Origin: Anaerolineae bacterium
GTDB taxonomy: Bacteria > Chloroflexota > Anaerolineae > Anaerolineales > Villigracilaceae
DNA: 10,292 bases
Assembly (NCBI GenBank): GCA_003158885.1
Contig: PMLN01000092.1
Coordinates: forward strand, 1 to 10,292
Reading direction: 5' to 3'
Below, in pieces: positions 4,920 through 10,292 of this stretch. Each line of letters opens with the position of its first letter. The first letter of the stretch is position 1. Below the pieces are notes generated by a model. That model did no database searches. It worked only from the letters and a program-made list of their open reading frames with translations, and had not been told where the DNA came from. Both the position numbers and the translations under genes were made by a program.

Positions 4920-6077
4920 ATGAACAAACGCCTTACGTTTTCATTGCTGGCCCTGATCGTCGCCCTTGCCATGGCGCTTTCGGCCTGCGGTGCTGCTACG
5001 TCCGTTGTTACAACGGAACCCCCAACTACGGCCCCTCTGCCGACACAGGTTCCTCCGACCACTGCGCCGACCGCGGTTCCTGCCACTGCCACTACTGCTC
5101 CCACCGCTGTCCCGACGGCCATTCCGCCCACGTGCACTCCTCTGCCGAATGCCATGTCGCCCAAAGCTGGCACTCTGGGCGCATCTGATAATCCGATAGT
5201 GATCGTCTTTGTTCCATCGGTCGATGTTAGCAAGATCACCACTGGCGGTCAGGCGATGGCTGATTGTCTCAGCAAGATGACCGGCTTGACCTATAAGATT
5301 CTGGTCGGTACGAGCGAAGCGGCCTCCATCGAAGCGCTGGGCGGCGGCAAGGCTCAGATCGGTTTCTTGAATACCTTCTCGGTATTGCTCGCACACGAAA
5401 AATACAACGTTGATGTGGAACTGGTCGCGGAACGCAAATATGGTTATCAAAATCCTCCCGGTACATACCATACTTTCGATTTTGATCCCGACAAAGCTTT
5501 GGTCGGTCAACTGGAACCGTTCTACAAGCCTGAATTCTTCACCCGCGCAGATACCGGCATCAAGACGTTGGCGGATATAAAGGGTCACTCCTTCTGCTTC
5601 ACCACCGCAGGTTCCACCTCCGGCGGAGTTATCCCACGCGCAATGTTCATGGCGATGGGGATTAACCCGGATACGGATATGAAAAGCACGTACGCGGGCG
5701 GTCACGATAAAGCTGCTATTGCTGTGTATCAAGGCGACTGCGATGCAGGTGTTGCTTTCATGGATATCTTGACCGATCCCCCCACGAACCTCCAGGCCAA
5801 GTTCCCTGACATTACCCAAAAGGTGCAGGTGTTCGCGGTCGGACAGCGCATCCCGAATGATGGTGTGCAGTTCATCCAGGGCTTTGATCCCGCTATGAAG
5901 GCATTGACACTTGATGCAATCATGGCGATGGATGCGGATCCGGGTGGAAATGCTGTCATCTACAGCGTCTATGCCTACAATAGCTTTGAGAAGGCTGACT
6001 TCAGTAAATATTATGCGCCCTTCGAACAACTGTTGAAGGATGCTGGAGTGGATGTAAGCAAGTTGGTCAAGCAATAA
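4920..6077 (+). CDS. PhnD-type phosphonate/phosphorus-oxyanion binding lipoprotein 2
   Basis: A 385-residue PhnD-family binding lipoprotein. The signal peptide MNKRLTFSLLALIVALAMAL leads to the lipobox LSAC (20-23). A long low-complexity Thr/Pro/Ala linker (about 25-78) spaces the domain from the membrane. The binding domain begins at NPIVIVFVPS (91-100) and contains GGGKAQIGFLNTFSVLLA (141-158), ADTGIKTLADIKGHSFCF (210-227), the anion-binding loop STSGG (232-236), GGHDKAAIAVYQGDCDAGVAF (260-280) and a helical C-terminal lobe. STSG and H262 match what canonical PhnD proteins use to hold the phosphonate group, so this copy looks like the typical receptor. C226 and C274 sit at the same places as the Cys pair of the first lipoprotein. 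It is followed by a hairpin and then the ATPase gene. The exact ligand (phosphonate, phosphite or other) cannot be told. Confidence 0.88.
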   Translation: MNKRLTFSLLALIVALAMALSACGAATSVVTTEPPTTAPLPTQVPPTTAPTAVPATATTAPTAVPTAIPPTCTPLPNAMSPKAGTLGASDNPIVIVFVPSVDVSKITTGGQAMADCLSKMTGLTYKILVGTSEAASIEALGGGKAQIGFLNTFSVLLAHEKYNVDVELVAERKYGYQNPPGTYHTFDFDPDKALVGQLEPFYKPEFFTRADTGIKTLADIKGHSFCFTTAGSTSGGVIPRAMFMAMGINPDTDMKSTYAGGHDKAAIAVYQGDCDAGVAFMDILTDPPTNLQAKFPDITQKVQVFAVGQRIPNDGVQFIQGFDPAMKALTLDAIMAMDADPGGNAVIYSVYAYNSFEKADFSKYYAPFEQLLKDAGVDVSKLVKQ

Positions 6078-6091
6078 AACAATCACTCTCA

Positions 6092-6143
6092 AAGAAGGGC
6101 GAAGTCTTCACTCATCAAAGGAAGGCTTCGCCCTTCTTCTTTT
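6092..6143 (+). terminator. Long hairpin between binding-protein and ATPase genes (partial terminator)
   Basis: AAGAAGGGCGAAG (6092-6104) pairs perfectly with CTTCGCCCTTCTT (6126-6138). The stem continues through a T-G wobble and CTTC/GAAG (6106-6109 with 6121-6124), giving about 18 bp with an 11-base loop. It is followed by CTTTT. It starts 14 bp after the stop of the second binding protein and ends just before the ATPase ribosome binding site (GAGGA, 6145-6149). Such hairpins in ABC operons often stop part of transcription or protect the upstream mRNA, giving more receptor than membrane parts. Confidence 0.75.
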
Positions 6144-6154
6144 CGAGGAAAACT

Positions 6155-6913
6155 ATGCTGCGGGTTGAGCATCTCACGAAAATCTATCCTAATGGAACAA
6201 CGGCATTGAGGGATGTGAGTTTTGAGGTTAACGATGGGGAGTTTCTTGCCGTCATCGGCCTAAGCGGCTCCGGCAAATCCACTCTCTTGCGCTGTATCAA
6301 TCGCTTGATTGAACCTACCTCGGGCAGGATCATCTGGAACGATTTGGATGTGACCGCCGCCCCAGCCTCCGAACTGCGGAACATTCGAAGGCAGATAGGT
6401 ATGATCTTTCAGCAATTCAATCTTGTCAAGCGTTCATCGGTATTGACGAATGTGCTTGCGGGGCGTTTGGGTTATAACAACCCCTCTCAAAGTCTGCTTA
6501 ATTATTTTTCGCCCGCCGATCAAAAACTTGCGCTGGAAAATTTGGAACAACTCGGTCTGGCGGATAAGGCGCATGTCCGTGCCGATTCATTGTCAGGCGG
6601 ACAGCAGCAACGCGTCGGCATCGCACGAGCGCTGATGCAGGATCCGAAACTGGTTCTGGCAGATGAACCGGTCGCATCGCTCGACCCGGTGCTGGCTCAT
6701 TCGATCTTGAAATATCTCGAGCAGATGAACAAAGAGCGCAAAATCACTGTCTTATGCAGTCTGCATTTTCTTGATCTCGTGCATCGCTACGCGACGCGCG
6801 CGATCGCGCTCAAGGAGGGACAGTTGGTCTTTCAAGGGTTGCCGAAGGAAATAGATGACGCTCAATTCAAGGCGATCTACGGGCAGGAAGCTGAACGTGT
6901 GACCATCATATAA
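6155..6913 (+). CDS. phnC: PhnC-type ABC transporter ATPase
   Basis: Cytoplasmic ATP-hydrolysing subunit of the importer, 252 residues, the usual PhnC length. All ABC motifs are intact: Walker A GLSGSGKST (35-43), Q-loop Q86 in IGMIFQQFNL, signature LSGGQQQR (146-153), Walker B LVLADEP (166-172), D-loop SLDP (175-178) and switch His H204 in CSLHFLDL. The LTNVLAGRLGY segment (97-107) and the overall sequence match the phosphonate-type ATPases. GAGGA lies five bases before the ATG. The permease gene begins one base after the stop, so translation is probably coupled. Confidence 0.92.
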   Translation: MLRVEHLTKIYPNGTTALRDVSFEVNDGEFLAVIGLSGSGKSTLLRCINRLIEPTSGRIIWNDLDVTAAPASELRNIRRQIGMIFQQFNLVKRSSVLTNVLAGRLGYNNPSQSLLNYFSPADQKLALENLEQLGLADKAHVRADSLSGGQQQRVGIARALMQDPKLVLADEPVASLDPVLAHSILKYLEQMNKERKITVLCSLHFLDLVHRYATRAIALKEGQLVFQGLPKEIDDAQFKAIYGQEAERVTII

Positions 6914-6914
6914 T

Positions 6915-8903
6915 ATGAGAACTTCCAAGGCTCTTTTAGCGGTGCCCGGGAGTGCATTGTTCATGGCATTCCTTTCCTTCGTGATCCCCGGCGCGGGACA
7001 ATTCTATCTGAAGGAACGCGGCCGCGGTGGCTCGATTCTGGCTGCCGCGCTTGTACAATTCGGTTTGATCTCTTGGTCATTGAATCTTAAGGTTGCCCAA
7101 TGGACGGTGGGCCGGCTTACGACAAGCTGGTTATGGATTGTTGTTGGGCTGTTCTGGATATGGAATGTATACGACGCCTACAATATTACGCAGGGCAAAT
7201 CGGGTTCCGGGCTTATCGGAATATTTCTAACAGCCTTCGTTATTTATGTAATTGCCTGGCAGGTCACCGACATTCGCTTGGATCGCCTCGTCACGCGTTT
7301 TGGAAATGCCCTCAAAATCTTGAACGATATTATCCATCCCGATCTTTTCGCGCGCGATGCATCCGGTCATTGGATCCCGAGTGAAAACTTTGGCTATATT
7401 TTTGGCACCATTCAATCTCAGCCCGTTCCCGACATTTTGGTGCGATTGAAACTCGTTTCCGCCGGTACACTCATTCCCGGCTATCAGGCTGGCAAGATCG
7501 TTGAAACGATCGCACTGGGTTTAATGGCCACGCTTTTTTCGACGATCCTTGCCGTTCCGATCAGTTTCTTGGCGGCGCGCAACATCACGGCGCGCATCCC
7601 TGGCGGCGTAGTGATTTACTACGTAATGCGCACTTTCCTCAATATCGTGCGCGCCATTGATACGCTGATTTGGGGATTGATCGTTATCTTGTGGGTGGGT
7701 TTGGGTTCATTCGCTGCGGTAATCGCGTTGACCATCCATTCCATTGCCGCATTGGGTAAATTGTTTTCCGAAGAAGTGGAACACATTGACGCGGGCCCGA
7801 TCGAAGCGGTCACTGCCACCGGGGCGAATCTTTTCCAAACCATTCGCTACGCGGTGATTCCTCAAATCGTGCCGCCGTTTCTCGGGTATACCCTGTTACG
7901 CTGGGACATCAACGTACGCTCCGCGACCATTGTTGGGATGGTGGCTGGCGGCGGGATTGGGTTCTTTATAATCGAGTCATTGCGCTTGAGCGCATATACC
8001 CAATACGCCGCAGCGCTTTGGGCAATCGCTGTGGTTGTCATTATCGTGGACTATATCAGCGCAAAATGGAGGGAGAGCATCGAGGCTGGAGTGGTTCAGA
8101 CCAGCGCCGCCAAGCCGCGCCCGTTCTATACTTCGCTTCGCGCATGGTTCTTTATCGTGATCGGAGTCGCCGCATTTATCTATTGTTGGAATTTGTCCGG
8201 GATCGATCTCAAGGCACTGTTTGAACCGGCTCCAACCTTTTGGCAGCTTATTCGCAGTTTTGTTTCGTTCAATCTCGATCCCGAGGTGACCAGCGCTGTC
8301 ATCGCGCAGATGATGATCACGATTTTCCAGGCATTATTGGCAACAACGCTCGGCGGGCTTGTTGCCATTCCATTCAGCTTTCTCGCAGCGCACAACCTCA
8401 TGGGGCGCAGCCGTTTTTCGCTCGTGATCTATTATCTTATACGTACTTTGTTCAACATCGTGCGCTCCATTGAAGCGATCTTATATGTTGCCATCTTTTT
8501 CTATTGGGTTAGTTTCGGCCCGTTTGCGGGCATGCTCGCGCTGTCACTCACCACTTTCGGGTTGATTGGAAAATTGTTTTCCGAGTCCATCGAGAATATT
8601 GATTCCGGTCTGCTCGAGGCCATCACCGCCACGGGCGCTACGCGTTTCCAGGCAATCGTGTATGGTGTTTTGCCTCAGATCGTTCCACCTTTCGTATCGT
8701 ATTCAATCTATCAATGGGATATCAATATCCGCATGGCAACAATTGTGGGATTTGCGGGCGGTGGCGGCATTGGTTCCCTCCTTTATAATAATTATTTTCC
8801 GTTTGGCGAATATCGCTCCGCAGGTACGGCGGTTGCGCTCATCGTGATTGTCGTTGCCATAATGGATTTCGCCAGTTCAAAGTTGAGAGAGAAGCTGATA
8901 TAA
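6915..8903 (+). CDS. phnE: Tandem double PhnE permease with N-terminal TM2-like domain
   Basis: A 662-residue membrane protein, more than twice the usual PhnE length. Residues about 16-92 form a separate small domain with IPGAGQFYLKERGRG (24-38) and a closing WIWNVYDAYN (81-90), a pattern of TM2-like PGxGQ...DAY two- to three-helix proteins. Two binding-protein-dependent permease domains follow. The first (about 195-385) has the EAA coupling loop EAVTATGANLFQTIRYAVIPQ (297-317); the second (about 455-660) has EAITATGATRFQAIVYGVLPQ (568-588). The repeats RTFLNIVRAIDTLIWG (239-254) and RTLFNIVRSIEAILYV (510-525) show the two halves are homologous. One polypeptide could therefore form the whole translocation pore where other systems use a dimer or PhnE1/PhnE2. 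No frameshift or internal stop is present. The role of the N-terminal domain is unknown. Confidence 0.9.
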   Translation: MRTSKALLAVPGSALFMAFLSFVIPGAGQFYLKERGRGGSILAAALVQFGLISWSLNLKVAQWTVGRLTTSWLWIVVGLFWIWNVYDAYNITQGKSGSGLIGIFLTAFVIYVIAWQVTDIRLDRLVTRFGNALKILNDIIHPDLFARDASGHWIPSENFGYIFGTIQSQPVPDILVRLKLVSAGTLIPGYQAGKIVETIALGLMATLFSTILAVPISFLAARNITARIPGGVVIYYVMRTFLNIVRAIDTLIWGLIVILWVGLGSFAAVIALTIHSIAALGKLFSEEVEHIDAGPIEAVTATGANLFQTIRYAVIPQIVPPFLGYTLLRWDINVRSATIVGMVAGGGIGFFIIESLRLSAYTQYAAALWAIAVVVIIVDYISAKWRESIEAGVVQTSAAKPRPFYTSLRAWFFIVIGVAAFIYCWNLSGIDLKALFEPAPTFWQLIRSFVSFNLDPEVTSAVIAQMMITIFQALLATTLGGLVAIPFSFLAAHNLMGRSRFSLVIYYLIRTLFNIVRSIEAILYVAIFFYWVSFGPFAGMLALSLTTFGLIGKLFSESIENIDSGLLEAITATGATRFQAIVYGVLPQIVPPFVSYSIYQWDINIRMATIVGFAGGGGIGSLLYNNYFPFGEYRSAGTAVALIVIVVAIMDFASSKLREKLI

Positions 8904-8982
8904 GCAACAAAGGGAACAGTATCTGTGTTCAGGGTGGCTTGTGATTGCCGTTTCTTAATTCCACGAAATATTCGGATTGGCG

Positions 8983-8988
8983 TATGAT
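8983..8988 (+). promoter_or_regulatory. Candidate leaderless -10 element for nadC
   Basis: TATGAT lies seven bases before ATG 8996, which would make this ATG the first or nearly the first codon of the transcript, as proposed for tlyA. No convincing -35 was found. The 92-bp spacer from 8904 shows no strong terminator for the transporter operon, so read-through into nadC is possible. Confidence 0.35.
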
Positions 8989-8995
8989 TGTCCCC

Positions 8996-9844
8996 ATGCA
9001 GGCTGAATCTACCAGCGCTTTGCATCCCGATATTCTTGCGGCGATTCGACGCGCGCTGCAGGAGGATATCGGTGATGGCGATATTACCACCGATAGTATT
9101 GTGCCTGCGCAGGCTTCCATGCAGGGGCGGATCATTGCGAAGCAAAATGGGATCATTGCCGGGCTGGATGTCGCCGAGGCGGTCTATCAAATCGTTGACC
9201 CGCGCATTAACTTCAACGTGGCTGTCTCCGAAGGCGCTCGCGTAACGGATCGCCAGACTCTGGCCTCTCTTTCCGGTCCCGCGCGTTCCCTCTTGACCGG
9301 CGAGCGCACCGCCTTGAATTTTCTTGGACGCATGTCCGGGATTGCCACTTGGACGCGCCGCTTTGTGGATGCTGTTGCCGGTACGCAGGCCGTCATCCTG
9401 GACACCCGCAAGACCGCTCCCGGTCTGCGCATGTTGGATAAACTGGCGGTCAGGCGCGGCGGCGGTAAGAATCATCGCGTTGGCCTCTACGATATGATGC
9501 TGATTAAGGATAATCACATTGATTTTGCGGGCAGCCTCGCCGAAGCGGTGGGACGTGCCCGTGCCGCCCATGCCGCTGTTGAACTTGAAGTCGAGGCGCG
9601 CACGTTGCAGGATGTGCGCACCGCCCTGGAATTGAAGGTCAAACGCATCTTGCTCGATAATATGACCGTCGAGGTGATGGCGGAAGCCGTGCGGCTCACG
9701 CAGGGACGCGCACAATTGGAAGCCTCCGGCAATGTCAATTTGGAAAACGTGCGCCGCATTGCCGAGACCGGTGTGGATTTTATTTCGGTGGGCGCGCTGA
9801 CCCATTCCGCCAAAACCTTCGATGTTTCGTTCGATGCCGTTTGA
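8996..9844 (+). CDS. nadC: Nicotinate-nucleotide diphosphorylase (carboxylating), quinolinate phosphoribosyltransferase
   Basis: Converts quinolinate and PRPP to nicotinate mononucleotide with release of CO2 and pyrophosphate, the third step of bacterial de novo NAD synthesis. The family motifs appear in order (numbering from ATG 8996): EDIGDGDIT (23-31), GERTALNFLG (102-111), DTRKTAPGLR (136-145), GGGKNHR (155-161), LIKDNH (169-174), ELEVE (196-200), LLDNM (219-223), EASGNV (242-247) and VGALTHSA (265-272). Basic residues in the DTRKT and GGGKNHR segments bind the substrate phosphates and carboxylates in known structures. The 282-residue length is typical. ATG 8984 (four codons upstream) and an upstream TTG at 8945 are alternatives; none has a ribosome binding site. 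nadA follows after a 134-bp spacer in the same direction, so the two form a NAD biosynthesis pair. Confidence 0.95.
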   Translation: MQAESTSALHPDILAAIRRALQEDIGDGDITTDSIVPAQASMQGRIIAKQNGIIAGLDVAEAVYQIVDPRINFNVAVSEGARVTDRQTLASLSGPARSLLTGERTALNFLGRMSGIATWTRRFVDAVAGTQAVILDTRKTAPGLRMLDKLAVRRGGGKNHRVGLYDMMLIKDNHIDFAGSLAEAVGRARAAHAAVELEVEARTLQDVRTALELKVKRILLDNMTVEVMAEAVRLTQGRAQLEASGNVNLENVRRIAETGVDFISVGALTHSAKTFDVSFDAV

Positions 9845-9858
9845 TGGAGATATTTGAT

Positions 9859-9978
9859 CTCTTGCAAGAGCCTAATTGGAGAAGAGCAGTGCCCCTAAAT
9901 CAAGGTTCTTTTCCCTTCGTGCACTTCGTGTACTTTGTGTTTAATCTTGTGCAAGAGTTCTATTGGTAAAGGAGAGCG
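9859..9978 (+). repeat. nadA leader: 9-bp tandem repeat between two diverged leader copies
   Basis: Three 9-bp units starting CTTCGTG/CTTTGTG fill 9915-9941. They are flanked by two related segments: GCAAGAG...ATTGG...AGAGCAGTG (9864-9891) and GCAAGAG...ATTGG...AGAGCGATG (9951-9981), offset by 87 bp at the first motif. Each contains a GGAG-type ribosome binding site before a start-like codon, GTG at 9889 and the nadA ATG at 9979. The first copy also contains the perfect palindrome CTCTTGCAAGAG (9859-9870). A 26-codon open frame runs from the GTG to a TAA at 9967-9969, next to the nadA ribosome binding site; its product is hydrophobic and largely a translation of the repeat, so it may not be a real gene. 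Confidence 0.55.
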
Positions 9979-10292
9979 ATGAATCCCGAAGCCCAAAAGC
10001 TTTATGAAGAAATGAAATTGCATCTGGCCAATGTCGTGCCGGATTTTGAGCTGGTCTACAAGGCTGAGATTGCGGTCGAGATCAATGAGTTGAAGAAACA
10101 GCGCAATGCGGTCATACTCGGACATAATTACATGGAGCCTGTGCTGTTTTATTCCGTGCCGGACTTCAAAGGCGATTCGCTCGACCTGAGCCGCAAGGCT
10201 GCTCAGACTGATAAGGATGTGATCGTGTTTTGCGGTGTCAGGTTCATGGCCGAGACCGCCAAGATTTTGAACCCGGGCAAAACGGTCCTTCT
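9979..10292 (+). CDS. nadA: Quinolinate synthase, N-terminal part (3' end outside window)
   Basis: The [4Fe-4S] enzyme that condenses iminoaspartate (from NadB) with dihydroxyacetone phosphate to give quinolinate, the substrate of NadC. The 104 visible residues include LGHNYMEP (47-54), a DFKGDSLDLSRKAA segment (62-75) and VFCGVRFMAETAKILNP (83-99), where Cys85 is the first of the three cluster ligands; the other two lie beyond the window. The start is set by AGGAG (9970-9974) four bases before the ATG. It is probably co-transcribed with nadC, although the leader between them contains repeats. Confidence 0.93.
   Translation, partial: MNPEAQKLYEEMKLHLANVVPDFELVYKAEIAVEINELKKQRNAVILGHNYMEPVLFYSVPDFKGDSLDLSRKAAQTDKDVIVFCGVRFMAETAKILNPGKTVL

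Noticed and set aside
4941..6092. 383-codon open frame on the minus strand
   Set aside because: It lies antisense to the second binding lipoprotein, has no recognisable domain and a Cys/His/Arg-rich composition typical of a shadow frame; the plus-strand gene has a signal peptide, lipobox and PhnD motifs.
8792..9805. 337-codon open frame on the minus strand
   Set aside because: Antisense to the permease end and to nadC, whose motifs are unmistakable; no ribosome binding site or domain supports it.
9915..9941. CRISPR-like short repeats before nadA
   Set aside because: The units are 9 bp in direct contact without spacers, so this is a simple tandem repeat and not a CRISPR array.

Overview
The window most likely comes from a Chloroflexota bacterium of the Anaerolineae type. 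This is inferred from the mevalonate-pathway kinase, the two lipoproteins with long Thr/Pro-rich linkers after the lipidated Cys, the TlyA/NadA/NadC set, a mix of leaderless-looking and Shine-Dalgarno-led genes, and short degenerate tandem repeats between genes. No rRNA or other phylogenetic marker is present, so the assignment is tentative. There are nine protein-coding genes, of which the first and last run off the window. No tRNA, rRNA, CRISPR array, insertion sequence or phage gene was seen.

Left part (1-1772, minus strand): a two-gene isoprenoid operon. A UbiA-superfamily prenyltransferase most like decaprenyl-phosphate phosphoribosyltransferase is followed, with an ATGA stop/start overlap, by mevalonate kinase (partial). 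Divergent from it is tlyA (1800-2633), an S4-domain rRNA 2'-O-methyltransferase. The two operons are separated by only 27 bp, which hold a near-symmetric bidirectional promoter; both predicted transcription starts fall on the A of the ATG codons. A palindromic intergenic-type repeat is inserted in frame in tlyA.

Middle (2634-3740): a convergent spacer with small repeats, then a minus-strand membrane-anchored DUF4230-type protein (2755-3417, GTG start chosen from a strong ribosome binding site). A 323-bp gene-free divergent region (3418-3740) follows, with several inverted repeats and overlapping divergent -10 elements.

Right centre (3741-8903, plus strand): a PhnCDE-type ABC importer for phosphonate, phosphite or a related phosphorus oxyanion. 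It has two different PhnD-type lipoproteins, a PhnC-type ATPase, and one long permease carrying two PhnE domains in tandem behind an N-terminal PGxGQ...DAY (TM2-like) membrane domain. The second lipoprotein has its own candidate promoter and operator-like dyad. A long hairpin lies between it and the ATPase gene and probably sets the expression ratio. No C-P lyase, phosphonatase or phosphite dehydrogenase gene is in view, so the substrate is unknown.

Right end (8996-10292, plus strand): nadC (quinolinate phosphoribosyltransferase) and the start of nadA (quinolinate synthase), consecutive steps of de novo NAD synthesis. Their spacer contains a 9-bp tandem repeat flanked by two diverged copies of the nadA leader.

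Most of the window is ordinary metabolism and transport. The parts most worth a second look are the symmetric leaderless promoter, the repeat inside tlyA, the fused permease with its extra N-terminal domain, and the divergent pair of binding proteins.
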